DNA from: a virus
Length of the DNA stretch: 26,387 bases
Reading direction: 5' to 3' (one strand)
Virus record (IMG/VR): IMGVR_UViG_3300025276_000189
Coordinates: 1-26,387 of that record
The notes below the pieces were generated by a model, which searched no databases, was not told the origin of the DNA, and saw only the letters and a program-made list of their open reading frames with translations. Position 1 is the first letter of the stretch; each line of letters begins with the position of its first letter. Positions 13,151-21,535 of this stretch are shown piece by piece. The translations under genes were made by a program, and so were the position numbers.

Positions 13151-13389
13151 GGTGCTGTTTCCTTCTGCTTTTTGTCGTAGATCGCTTCGTCTGTAAATAC
13201 AGTTTGGAATTGATCCTCGATCAAATTAAGCGCCCTGATTATATCATGAGCGCCTTTAATAGTCTCTATTTGAGACTGGCTGTTCAGAAAGACAGCGGAC
13301 TGCCTATCCCGAATAATTTGCAAGATTTCCTGAAAGGTTTCATCTCGACTTAAATTTCTGGCTAATGCAGCCTTATCTTTTATATTCAA
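13129..13389 (-). CDS. Small portal-adjacent protein of unknown role
   Basis: An 86-residue helical protein, with ARNLSRDETFQEILQIIRDR, AVFLNSQ, and AHDIIRALNLIEDQF as the most conserved-looking parts. Similar small genes commonly sit between portal and scaffold in podovirus-like phages, but I know no function. The start is TTG, overlapping the portal stop as TTGA with GGCGG upstream; there is no ATG in the frame. It overlaps the scaffold start by 22 bases. A TGATATAATCAGG sequence inside it (13246-13234) might promote scaffold and capsid. Confidence 0.7.
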   Translation of the reverse strand: MNIKDKAALARNLSRDETFQEILQIIRDRQSAVFLNSQSQIETIKGAHDIIRALNLIEDQFQTVFTDEAIYDKKQKETAPWKRLKL

Positions 13390-15482
13390 AATCGACCGCC
13401 GGTTACAGCTTGAACCGGAGTGCTGTCTGGGTATCTAGGCGCAGCTTGTTCAGCTTTAATTCTTGCAGTGTCAACTGCTGTGCCGTACTTACCTAGTATC
13501 TCAGCCGCATCAACCAGCAAATCTTGATCCATCTGGTCGCGCTCTCGGTCATCATTGGCAATAGCTTTCTGTGCGTCAATTTGCAGTTTAGCCATGTCAG
13601 TAGTCGCCTTAGACTGGGCTTTAATCTGCTCAGCCTGGACATATGCTTCTGGCTGAGTAAGTTGCTTTTGACCCTGCTGCTGCTGCTGTTGCTGCTGTTG
13701 AATCTGCTGCTCAACCTGCATATCCATAGGCATAAAGTATCGCTCGGCGTTGGTAAGACCATTTATGGCCAACATATCGGCCAAAGTGTTTCTTATCTGA
13801 GTCATTCCAACCAAACCGTTTCCTATACCATACGTCTGGAATACCTGCATTTGAACCTGCAGCGCCTGCTGTAAAGCAGCCATTTTTTCGCCGTCTTTGC
13901 CCGTCCCAAGACCGACATTAATCCTAACGTCCATAGCCTTGTCCCACGACCTGGGATCTATAGGCTCATATTGTCCGCCCGTAACGCGCATAATTGTGGC
14001 TTCGTCACAGTTCTCGACAACAAGTTTAAGCATCAATCTAAACAACTGGGTCATTCCGCCTTCTGCAAGGTTTCTGGCCATGATCTCAATTTGATCATCT
14101 CCACCCTGCCTAGCAGCCATAATAGCTGTTGCTGTGCTTGCCTGGAGTACGTCAGGGTCTAGACCCATACTGGCTTTTGATATTCCGACTTTGTTTTGAA
14201 TCTCTTGATCGTAATATTGAATAGCAGTTAAGGTTTGCCCTGCGACAAAAGGAATTGACTGTGGAGTAATTGCGCCAGCTTGCTTAGTACGGATAATGCC
14301 GCCGATCTCGTTATTCAGCAGGTCGTCAATGTTAACCTGACCATCAATAACTTCTGTACGAGGGTTGTTGGTCAGAGCGATGTTATCAAGTACGCCTCTA
14401 AGCAATGCTGTGGCACTGTCCTGGTCGTTAAGTATCAAGTCTGCAACAGAGTTACCATAGAAAGTGTGCGGCTCAGGATCGACCTCAAAGACTGCAAATG
14501 GCAAGTGGCCCCATAGCTCCATGCCGAGCATGTGGTAATTATCGCCACCCATAGTCAGCTTGTACATTTGGGGAATGCCAGTGCCGTCAACGTCCATCTT
14601 CATGTAGCACTCGGTAATCATAACCAGGCGCATACTAGGGTCAGCGTCATCGTTGTCGTTGTAGTCGTCAACGTAACCTGTGCGCTCAAACTCTTCCATA
14701 TCAGAGAAGGTAGAAGATTGCGAAGAATCTCCAAGCTCTGCTACTTCATCAAAGTCAAAGCCCATCTCAACCAAGTCGCCAACGCGCATGTCTGTTCTGT
14801 GGCATACAGCGTAAGCGTCTTCCAGCGATTTAGCATTTGAATCAACAAAAAACTCTTCTGGCGGGACGCTTTCAAGCTTTAGGCTGCCCATCTCCTTGGT
14901 ACGCATAATCTTTAGATCGTGCCGTGGAGACTCAACCTCAATCCCCATCTGATCCAGCTCAATCTCAATGCGCGTAGTATGCTCTATAACTTCAACACCC
15001 TCGTCATTTACAATAGCAGTAAATTCCATATCGTTAAGGTTATCAAAGCTGTAAGTCTCGGCTTCTTCTGAGGTATCCCAATAAGACTTAACAATACCGT
15101 TCTTCTTCAGCAGGGCATCGTGTATGGCGTCATACAGCACTCTGTAGCCGTTTAGCTCGTTAAACTTGTAGTTGACGTACTTGGTAGCTTGCTCGGCAAA
15201 TTGGACATCCTGGGGCTTCTCAGGGATATACTCGACAGCCCGGTCAGTTTGCAGGAATACTCGCATCAGGCTGGGCTTGATAGCTCGAATTGCATCACGC
15301 ACTTTTGTAGATACAACGCTAGACCGACCCTCTTCCTGGCCAATGTCCACGTTACCCTCGTAATAGCGTTGCGACTTCAGGCGACTAAAAGCAATCTCAG
15401 ACTCTACAAAATCAACACAGTCCTCAATGGCGCTTCGAGCAATGTTCTGGATCTCGTCTTTCTCTAATGGTTTTAGTTCCAC
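13386..15482 (-). CDS. Portal protein, SU10/P22-like
   Basis: A 698-residue portal that forms the dodecameric DNA entry vertex. It starts at GTG with GGAG eight bases ahead. The N terminus (YYEGNVDIGQEEGRSSVVST, then RDAIRAIKPSLMRVF), the middle LPFAVFEVDPEPHTFYGNSV and GGIIRTKQAGAITPQSIPF are typical of large podovirus portals. The long C terminus is helical, as in the P22 barrel, and includes a pure glutamine run interrupted only by G and I, followed by a coiled coil. The following gene overlaps by four bases. Confidence 0.9.
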   Translation of the reverse strand: MELKPLEKDEIQNIARSAIEDCVDFVESEIAFSRLKSQRYYEGNVDIGQEEGRSSVVSTKVRDAIRAIKPSLMRVFLQTDRAVEYIPEKPQDVQFAEQATKYVNYKFNELNGYRVLYDAIHDALLKKNGIVKSYWDTSEEAETYSFDNLNDMEFTAIVNDEGVEVIEHTTRIEIELDQMGIEVESPRHDLKIMRTKEMGSLKLESVPPEEFFVDSNAKSLEDAYAVCHRTDMRVGDLVEMGFDFDEVAELGDSSQSSTFSDMEEFERTGYVDDYNDNDDADPSMRLVMITECYMKMDVDGTGIPQMYKLTMGGDNYHMLGMELWGHLPFAVFEVDPEPHTFYGNSVADLILNDQDSATALLRGVLDNIALTNNPRTEVIDGQVNIDDLLNNEIGGIIRTKQAGAITPQSIPFVAGQTLTAIQYYDQEIQNKVGISKASMGLDPDVLQASTATAIMAARQGGDDQIEIMARNLAEGGMTQLFRLMLKLVVENCDEATIMRVTGGQYEPIDPRSWDKAMDVRINVGLGTGKDGEKMAALQQALQVQMQVFQTYGIGNGLVGMTQIRNTLADMLAINGLTNAERYFMPMDMQVEQQIQQQQQQQQQGQKQLTQPEAYVQAEQIKAQSKATTDMAKLQIDAQKAIANDDRERDQMDQDLLVDAAEILGKYGTAVDTARIKAEQAAPRYPDSTPVQAVTGGRF
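13674..13709. repeat. CAG/CAA tract encoding polyglutamine
   Basis: Nine consecutive glutamine codons (mostly CAG) follow two more and one isoleucine codon, near the portal C terminus. The near-pure trinucleotide run is prone to slippage. Confidence 0.85.
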
Positions 15483-15484
15483 GC

Positions 15485-17359
15485 TTAGTTCTCCACTCCG
15501 ATTTGAGCACCCTGTTGAGCACCGGCTGTTCTTCCGTACTGAGCTGCACCTGAGATTATTGCTTCCGCTTTACGCAAGACGTCACCAGCAACAGTCTGAT
15601 CTGTCAGGGCTTGCCTTATCATTTCAGGCGATTCAGTGTATAAGATTTTTGCCACCTCTGACATCTGTGCATCAGACAATCCTTTTGCAGAAGGCACCAT
15701 ACTAACCATTAGCTTTGTAAGCGCCATTGGGTCTCCCTGTACGCCTCTAAACACATCCTCCATGGAGGTGTTTCCGCCCCGCATCTGAGCTTCCCTTTGC
15801 AGCGCTTGAGTTATAGATTGATTTCGCGGCTGTATAATCTTATCCATAGATATAGCTTCTGACGCTCTGCCTACATCTCGCAACACGGTATCAGCCTGCT
15901 CTGATGGCAATAGCACTCTTAGGGCCGCGCCTAATTGTACATCTTCTTTCGCCATGTTCTCTAAGGTTGTTCCGCTTTTTCTTGCCCTGTTGTTCAATGC
16001 GGCCATAGCGCCTGCTCTAAATGCTGCCAGCGCCTCTGGGTTTGAGGACAGGCTATCAACCTCAATTTCCAGCTCGTCAACATTCATTGTTAACGCTTTA
16101 CGCTGGCCCATTTCAAACGCCTCGTTTTGCGTCTTCATCTGGGAGTACTGTGCGCGAGTAGATCCAAGCTCTGGAGACTCAACATCAATAGCCTTTTTGA
16201 GTGGGGATTCCATCTCACCAAAAGCTTCTCCGGCAGAGCCTTCGCCAGCTCTAAACCTAGCAGAAGACTCTTCGCTCAGGTTTCTACGGAGTATTTCTGC
16301 ATCCTCAATGTTTGGCGCTCGCACAAAAGAAATCGAGCCATCTGCGTTCTCTTTAAACAGCGGAACAAGACTATCCCTCATCTGATACAGTTCTTGCAGC
16401 TTCGCTCTGGATGCAGGGACGCGTGAGATGACATTAAGCATTTGATCTGCTACTTCCTGACTTACAGGCTGCTTGTTTGCAAACACACCCTGATAGGACT
16501 CTCGTTGTTGCTGTTTTAAATCTGCCTCAGTTGCTGCTCTCGCTCGTAATATATTTGGGTCATCGACATCTGGAGATAATGCAGTTCGCAATGATTCCTG
16601 CGCCTGCCCGGTAGTGGCTTGACGCCTTGCCCCACTTACAGACAGAATCTGCGCAGCAGTCTCACCGCCTTCGTTTACCATGCCCTTGATAGCTGCCGTC
16701 AAAGTGGCGTTATCAGCCATAATACGGCCATTTGCAACATCAGCAATAAGTTCCTCAACGCTAAGCCCGGTAGCTTTTTGCAAGCGCAACAGCTCTGCCT
16801 GTACTGCTGAGTCAGCTCCGCCCATCTTTCTGCGGACATAGCTCATCAGGGCGCTTAAACCCTTTCCTGCGCGTCCTGCTCCAACCTCAAAGGCGGTCCC
16901 CATGACACCGCCAACTCCAGTGCCTTTGCCGACATCAACCAAGCCTTCCAGTGATGCAAGGTCAGCCTCCGTAGTGCCAGCGGCAGTCAACGCGCCTTCT
17001 ATTGCTGCTTGCCCGGCAATGCGCGCAATGTTTGTGCCTGCGACACCAGTACCAACGCCAGTCATAGATATAACAATTGACGGGATAATAGCACCAGCCA
17101 GTTCCATCGTAAGAGCCTCACCGGGATTGGCCTGCTGGTAAGTCTTGAGCTTATTCCTTATTTCATCTCGCACTACCTCATACTCCGGCCCACTAGGAAG
17201 AGAAGAACGTATCAGGCCCTCAATTTCATCAGAAAACCCAAACGTCAAGCCTTGCGCAGCCGCCCTGATTTTTTGGCTGCCTGGATCTATCGCTTGTGGA
17301 ACGCCCAGGGATGGACTACCTAATGCTTTGCTGACAATTGCTCTTTGCGCTTCATTCAT
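15485..17359 (-). CDS. Large internal virion/ejection-type protein
   Basis: A 624-residue protein. The N terminus AAAQGLTFGFSDEIEGLIRS (residues 33-52), followed by NPGEALTMELAG, is a motif I know from phage structural proteins thought to enter the cell with DNA. A hydrophobic glycine-rich stretch (about 87-125) could insert in membrane, and the rest is helical with many A, E and Q. Its position beside the portal and other A/Q-rich proteins suggests an internal head protein ejected at infection (inference). No lysozyme motif is seen. The start MNEAQR overlaps the previous gene as ATGA. Confidence 0.65.
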   Translation of the reverse strand: MNEAQRAIVSKALGSPSLGVPQAIDPGSQKIRAAAQGLTFGFSDEIEGLIRSSLPSGPEYEVVRDEIRNKLKTYQQANPGEALTMELAGAIIPSIVISMTGVGTGVAGTNIARIAGQAAIEGALTAAGTTEADLASLEGLVDVGKGTGVGGVMGTAFEVGAGRAGKGLSALMSYVRRKMGGADSAVQAELLRLQKATGLSVEELIADVANGRIMADNATLTAAIKGMVNEGGETAAQILSVSGARRQATTGQAQESLRTALSPDVDDPNILRARAATEADLKQQQRESYQGVFANKQPVSQEVADQMLNVISRVPASRAKLQELYQMRDSLVPLFKENADGSISFVRAPNIEDAEILRRNLSEESSARFRAGEGSAGEAFGEMESPLKKAIDVESPELGSTRAQYSQMKTQNEAFEMGQRKALTMNVDELEIEVDSLSSNPEALAAFRAGAMAALNNRARKSGTTLENMAKEDVQLGAALRVLLPSEQADTVLRDVGRASEAISMDKIIQPRNQSITQALQREAQMRGGNTSMEDVFRGVQGDPMALTKLMVSMVPSAKGLSDAQMSEVAKILYTESPEMIRQALTDQTVAGDVLRKAEAIISGAAQYGRTAGAQQGAQIGVEN

Positions 17360-18591
17360 TGTTTTGCATCCTCTGCCGAAATATAAGCTTCTCGCGCTTC
17401 TAGATTCATCTGCTTCCACATCTCTCTGGTGAGCTCTGGCGATGATTTTTGCATTCTCTCAAACGCACCGGCGGCAGCTTGGTGCCTCTTTACATTCTTA
17501 ATTTTGTAACTAGAATATTCTTTTAAGCCTGAGCCTCCTAACAGCATTTGCACTTCAGGCATTAACGCATCTCTTAGCTTCTCTTGCGCTCTAATCTTGT
17601 TTTGGAGGTATTCTGCAAGCGCTCGTCCTTTTAGGTTAGAAGGGAAGGCCACTTCCATAGCTAACCCCATCTCTTTCTCACTAAGCGCACCAAATGTAAC
17701 TGATTTGATAACATCAATACCCATGCCTTTAGTGATCTGACGCAGCTCTGCAGTGGCCTCATCAGTAGCAGGCAAAAACTTGTTAATAAAGCCAGTAAGT
17801 GCGCCTTCGTCAGCCAACTCGCCAACGCGATAAAGATCGCCAATGTTTTTGTCGACAAGCTGAAACTTATTAAACAGTTCATTGCCAAGTTCGAAGCCTT
17901 TAGTTACATCAAACTCTCTACCCACTAGCTCTAGAGCTGCAGCATTCTTCTCCGCTTCAGTTAGACCATAGGCTTCGGGAATATCTGTTCGAGTAATAGC
18001 GCCGGTGTTGGGGTTTTGTTCAACAGTAAACATTTGTCCTGTTTCTTGGTCAGTCTGTACACCACCAACGGTTTTACGCATAAACCCGCCAGCTTTAGAT
18101 GTAGCCAATCCTTTTAAGACTTCTGCAGCCATTGTGGGGTTTGACTCAACCAGGTCTGCTAAATCATCACGCCCCTGCGCTCGCAAATACTGCACAGTTT
18201 TGTTGGCTTGCTTGGTGGCTGATCTTACGGCCATCATGTCGCTAGCGCGCTGCTGAAGAGCCTGATTCGGATTTAACGTCATCGAGTCAAAAGCAGCAGA
18301 CAAACCAGCAAGGGTTGTAGGGTCTTGTAAAGAAGTACCGAGGCGAGACAAAAAGCCCGGAGGCTTTGGTGCTTCTGGCGCTCTTTGAGGCTGTTGGCTT
18401 GCAGGGATCAAAGGAGACATCTGCGGTTGCGACATTACATCCTGCCCAGCCCTCCCCATAGCGTTAGCGTTGCTGAGTATTGCCGGAACATCTTGAGATG
18501 TTACAGGCATAGGAGAGGACTGTTGAAGCATCGCCTCATCAGCACGTTTTTGTCTTTCTCGATCAATTAAGCTATCAAGTATTCCAGCCAT
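17356..18591 (-). CDS. Internal virion-type protein
   Basis: A 411-residue protein with a proline/glutamine-rich first 80 residues, then helical segments (FLSRLGTSLQDPTTLAGLSA, VQYLRAQGRDDLADLVESNP, LVDKNIGDLYRVGELA). The LSRLG-LxDPxTxAGLxxAF segment recurs in phage virion proteins, but I cannot name a function. It is coupled to the 15485 gene. ATG at 18591 has GAGGG eight bases ahead; the TTG before it is rejected. Confidence 0.6.
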   Translation of the reverse strand: MAGILDSLIDRERQKRADEAMLQQSSPMPVTSQDVPAILSNANAMGRAGQDVMSQPQMSPLIPASQQPQRAPEAPKPPGFLSRLGTSLQDPTTLAGLSAAFDSMTLNPNQALQQRASDMMAVRSATKQANKTVQYLRAQGRDDLADLVESNPTMAAEVLKGLATSKAGGFMRKTVGGVQTDQETGQMFTVEQNPNTGAITRTDIPEAYGLTEAEKNAAALELVGREFDVTKGFELGNELFNKFQLVDKNIGDLYRVGELADEGALTGFINKFLPATDEATAELRQITKGMGIDVIKSVTFGALSEKEMGLAMEVAFPSNLKGRALAEYLQNKIRAQEKLRDALMPEVQMLLGGSGLKEYSSYKIKNVKRHQAAAGAFERMQKSSPELTREMWKQMNLEAREAYISAEDAKQ

Positions 18592-18601
18592 CAAACAACC
18601 C

Positions 18602-19081
18602 TCACATTCTGCCCATTTGCTGGGCTCTTTTAATCAATTCCATTAAACCCATATTGTCAGCCGCGTTGCCCAAAGCTTGCGTTCCCGGTCCCTGCATAGG
18701 CGTGTAGCCCATAGGATTTGCCTGGGGAAGAGGAGGAGCGTCAAATTGCATCATAGGCGTAGCTGCCATGCTTGATGCAAGCTTGCCCATATCTAGAGAC
18801 ATTCCACCAGCAGCTCCTTTTGAGGCTTCTATCATTGCCGGGTTAAGATCAGGGGAGTTTCCAATATCTGCAATAGTAGCAGCGACATTATCAACGCCCG
18901 CCCCTGGGGTTAGACCAATTAGATCCCCCGCAGGAGCTTGAGTGGTTTCAATAGTTGCCTTGATGTTGTCAATTCCGCCTGGAGCAGCAGTCATGCCCAT
19001 CATTGCAGACGGGTCATACATTTTTGCGCTTTCAGCCATCTTGCGCATCATTTCTTCTTTGTCGTATTCTGCACCAAACAT
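18602..19081 (-). CDS. Methionine/alanine-rich virion-type protein
   Basis: A 159-residue low-complexity protein rich in M, A, G and P, with no membrane segment. An internal duplication is visible: GIDNIKATIETT and, after 19 residues, GVDNVAATIADI. I do not recognise the family; position between other virion proteins suggests a minor structural part or a chaperone for them. It starts one base from the previous stop. Confidence 0.6.
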   Translation of the reverse strand: MFGAEYDKEEMMRKMAESAKMYDPSAMMGMTAAPGGIDNIKATIETTQAPAGDLIGLTPGAGVDNVAATIADIGNSPDLNPAMIEASKGAAGGMSLDMGKLASSMAATPMMQFDAPPLPQANPMGYTPMQGPGTQALGNAADNMGLMELIKRAQQMGRM

Positions 19082-19082
19082 T

Positions 19083-20048
19083 TTATAAGCCTCTATACAA
19101 TTCTTGATAATTTACGGCTAAATAGCCAGACGGCATCTTGGCAGTCAGCGAAGGATCAAACGCCTCTACTTCTTGAGCAATTGCACCCAGAGTCATGCTG
19201 TTGCTTAGACCCTTATCCTTTGCGTCCTCAGTCCACTCCCAAGTATATAAGCCTAGACCATTAGGAAGCTCGCCAACGCGCTCTATGTTCGTTTTAAGGC
19301 GCATGTCAGACATTGCCCCAGCCACTTGAGTGCCCATAGACAGGTAGTCAAACAAACCTGGCTCCTTGGTCGTAGTTTGAGATTGAGGGATAGTCGAAGA
19401 GCCTAGAGCCTGAGACACATAGCCGATAGTGTCTGCTGGGGCGCCAGTGTAGCCAGCGAACTGCTGCTTAGCCGCGTCAATCAATTGCTGCTGCATTAGC
19501 TGCTCGATGTTGCCCTGATTAATTAGGTCTTGGTTTACTTGACGGCCCATGTCAAATCCTAAGTTGCCGATGTTAGCAAATTGACTGGCTGCTTGAAGAC
19601 CTCTGTTAGCTTGCTGCTGCCCTGCACCTTGATTAGCTAGGTCAGCTTGCATGCGTCCAGAAATGTCTTGCTGGGCCATGTTCTGAGCGTTCTGAAAGCC
19701 TGCCTGACGCAAGCCGCCTACTGTAGACCCAAGTCGGTCGTAAAAGTTTCTGTTTGTCTCGGCTTCGGCAATGCCATGACGAGATCCGCCAAAAGCACCA
19801 GCTTGACCCATCTTGGCGCCACTTAGCATCTGCTCTTGTTGACGCGCCCGATCCATGTCAGAAATAGTTTGTCCAACAACTTGGTTCTCATATGGGTTTG
19901 TGTAAGCGCTTAAATCTGTGCCAGCAATCTGGCCAGCCTGGACCTGCATTGGCTGATACATCCCTGCCGCTGCAGTTCCTGCCATGCCGCCTTGAATGCC
20001 CTGCATAGCCATTTGGTTGATATTGCCGCCTTGATTAGCATTAGCCAT
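19083..20048 (-). CDS. Gln/Gly-rich virion protein with S74-type C-terminal domain
   Basis: A 321-residue protein. The first 180 residues are rich in Q, G, A and N (MQGIQGGMAGTAAAGMYQPM and similar), with TNPYENQVVGQTISDMDRAR typical of virion proteins in podovirus genomes. The last 75 residues begin SDMRLKTNIERVGELPNGLG, then YTWEW, and end with GAIAQEVEAFDPSL and YLAVNYQEL: the pattern of the peptidase S74 intramolecular chaperone, where cleavage before the serine releases the chaperone. It ends before the coiled coil usual in tail spikes. The start has GGGAG eight bases ahead; an earlier TTG is rejected. Confidence 0.75.
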   Translation of the reverse strand: MANANQGGNINQMAMQGIQGGMAGTAAAGMYQPMQVQAGQIAGTDLSAYTNPYENQVVGQTISDMDRARQQEQMLSGAKMGQAGAFGGSRHGIAEAETNRNFYDRLGSTVGGLRQAGFQNAQNMAQQDISGRMQADLANQGAGQQQANRGLQAASQFANIGNLGFDMGRQVNQDLINQGNIEQLMQQQLIDAAKQQFAGYTGAPADTIGYVSQALGSSTIPQSQTTTKEPGLFDYLSMGTQVAGAMSDMRLKTNIERVGELPNGLGLYTWEWTEDAKDKGLSNSMTLGAIAQEVEAFDPSLTAKMPSGYLAVNYQELYRGL

Positions 20049-20049
20049 C

Positions 20050-20475
20050 TTAGTATCTCCCAATTCTCATCGCGTAATCAGAAATCCCCGGCATGCTGCT
20101 GCCCGGAACCTGCTTGCCAAACAAAGCGTCATATTTAGCCTGCTGTTTTGGATCTCTTGCTGCAAGTTCTTGCTGAGCCTGCTCAAAGATAGGAAATGCA
20201 GAGTAACCCTGAACACCGCCAAAATCTTGCGCCTGACCTAGAGACTGCATAGGAGTGCCGCCGCCACCTAAGCCAAATGCTTCAGCCGCATCAATTTGAT
20301 TCTGGAAGCCAGCCGTCTGAGTTGGATTAAAAGCTGCCAAGTCTGGCCCCATATAGGGTTGATAGCCAATTTGCTGAGCTTCTTCAGCCCTTGCTAGGTT
20401 TCGTATCGTAGGCTCTTTTGCCCACTCAGGAATTGTTGCTTCGCTTGTTTGGCTTCCGCCCTTTCCACCACTCAT
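20050..20475 (-). CDS. Virion-type protein, companion of the S74 virion protein
   Basis: A 141-residue glycine- and glutamine-rich protein: IPEWAKEPTIRNLARAEEAQ, then GYQPYMGPDLAAFNPTQTAG. The pattern P-W-[x]-I-x-N-[x]-A-E-[x]-GYxPYxGPxxAxF is found at the N terminus of internal virion proteins in many podovirus-like phages; here it is a separate gene just before the Gln/Gly-rich one, so the two may be a split version of one longer protein. AAGGAG seven bases ahead of ATG gives a strong start. Confidence 0.6.
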   Translation of the reverse strand: MSGGKGGSQTSEATIPEWAKEPTIRNLARAEEAQQIGYQPYMGPDLAAFNPTQTAGFQNQIDAAEAFGLGGGGTPMQSLGQAQDFGGVQGYSAFPIFEQAQQELAARDPKQQAKYDALFGKQVPGSSMPGISDYAMRIGRY

Positions 20476-20476
20476 C

Positions 20477-20842
20477 TTATAGCTCCTTAGCTAATGTGGT
20501 GAACGACTCGGTCCACCCTTCGTTTTTTAAGACTCTAGACCAACCTTTACGGCCAGCTATGGACATTCCGTCACATCCTTGAGCCTTTGCAAATTGTGCT
20601 GCTGAATCATTCATATCTACTATCTGGTCCATTTCTCCACCAGCCAAAAAAACGTGAAATATTTTCTTTTTTGGGAAGATTATTATCTCTGTAACGGCGC
20701 ACCCTCTTTCGGCAGGCCAAAACTGGTATCGCAGTTGGTGTATTCCTTGCACAATGTCGTCAAAATCGTGCGTTCCACCAGAATAATCAAGGGCAGCTTC
20801 GATCCATTCTCGACACCGAGAAAGCTCATCATCTATATTCAT
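20477..20842 (-). CDS. GNAT-like protein in the virion gene block
   Basis: A 121-residue protein: DIVQGIHQLRYQFWPAERGC, TEIIIFPKKKIFHVFLAGGE, then AQFAKAQGCDGMSIAGRKGW and SRVLKNEGW. The last part resembles the C-terminal half of acetyltransferase (GNAT) folds. Similar small proteins in podoviruses lie near internal virion genes, and T7 gp13 is a comparable GNAT-fold virion protein (established knowledge, loosely applied). An active enzyme is not proven. It has its own extended -10 promoter and AAAGGTG upstream of the ATG. Confidence 0.6.
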   Translation of the reverse strand: MNIDDELSRCREWIEAALDYSGGTHDFDDIVQGIHQLRYQFWPAERGCAVTEIIIFPKKKIFHVFLAGGEMDQIVDMNDSAAQFAKAQGCDGMSIAGRKGWSRVLKNEGWTESFTTLAKEL

Positions 20843-20865
20843 GCAAACACCTTTTATAATGCCTG

Positions 20866-20874
20866 ATTATACCA
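20866..20874 (-). promoter_or_regulatory. Extended -10 promoter between tail and internal virion genes
   Basis: TGGTATAAT follows the preceding stop codon by one base, with CAGG behind it. No good -35 is visible. A 23-base leader with AAAGGTG leads to the ATG at 20842, so internal virion genes could be transcribed independently of the tail genes. Confidence 0.5.
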
Positions 20875-20875
20875 C

Positions 20876-21535
20876 TTATTGTCTTGATCTGGTGATACTA
20901 ATGCGAACAGCTTCCGATGCAGGCGCAAATGACGTTGCAGCAGCCGCGTCTAGCCATAGATCAGTGTCATCAGTAGCCCAGTATAAGTTTATGTAATCGC
21001 CAGCAGAGAGGCTTACTTGATCTGTAATGGCTAACAGAGAATAAGCGTTGTTATTGTGTAAAGTTACACGCTCAGAGTGATCTACGGCAACACCATTTAC
21101 CGCAAGCCAATAGTACATGGTTTTGCTGGCGGCGCTGCTGCTTTTTATTTGAACATGCCCCGTAATTGAATACACACCCGCTTCAGCAAAATCTATCCTA
21201 GTGCTATCGCTGACGTTTAGGCTTAACCCACCATTTGATGAGGCAATGTTAAAAGGCATTTTGTAGCCAGTGTTTATAGCAGCAGCAGTTAAAGTTACAG
21301 AAGATGCAAACTCACCATACCCATCAGCAAGGACAATTTGCCGCCACTGATCGTCTTTGGATACCACAGGATACCCGGTGCGATCCCAGAGAATAACGCC
21401 ATCGTCCTGGGCCGTATCTCCAGCAACATAAAAAGCCAGCTTAGACTTAGTCCGAACCAGGAAATCGTTCAGCCTTTCAGACCAGCGCCTGTATTCGGTT
21501 CTACCCGCAGACGGTGGCCTTTCAGCTAAGCTCAT
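20876..21535 (-). CDS. Tail protein with C1q-like jelly-roll domain
   Basis: A 219-residue protein. About residues 70-219 read as a beta-rich jelly roll: VYSITGHVQIKSSSAASKTM, then YYWLAVNGVAVDHSERVTLH, and ITDQVSLSAGDYINLYWATD, a C1q/TNF-like series found in tail and head fibres. The first 60 residues are probably a virion-attachment part. It overlaps the nozzle gene (ATGA) with GGAGG ahead, so it is likely a tail accessory attached to the nozzle. Confidence 0.65.
   Translation of the reverse strand: MSLAERPPSAGRTEYRRWSERLNDFLVRTKSKLAFYVAGDTAQDDGVILWDRTGYPVVSKDDQWRQIVLADGYGEFASSVTLTAAAINTGYKMPFNIASSNGGLSLNVSDSTRIDFAEAGVYSITGHVQIKSSSAASKTMYYWLAVNGVAVDHSERVTLHNNNAYSLLAITDQVSLSAGDYINLYWATDDTDLWLDAAAATSFAPASEAVRISITRSRQ

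Noticed and set aside
13674-13709. Short regular repeats that could suggest a CRISPR
   Set aside because: They are contiguous glutamine codons in the portal gene, with no spacers.
15954-16385. 143-codon plus-strand frame in the ejection-type gene
   Set aside because: Antisense to a well-packed late gene, no ribosome site or promoter, and no recognisable motif.
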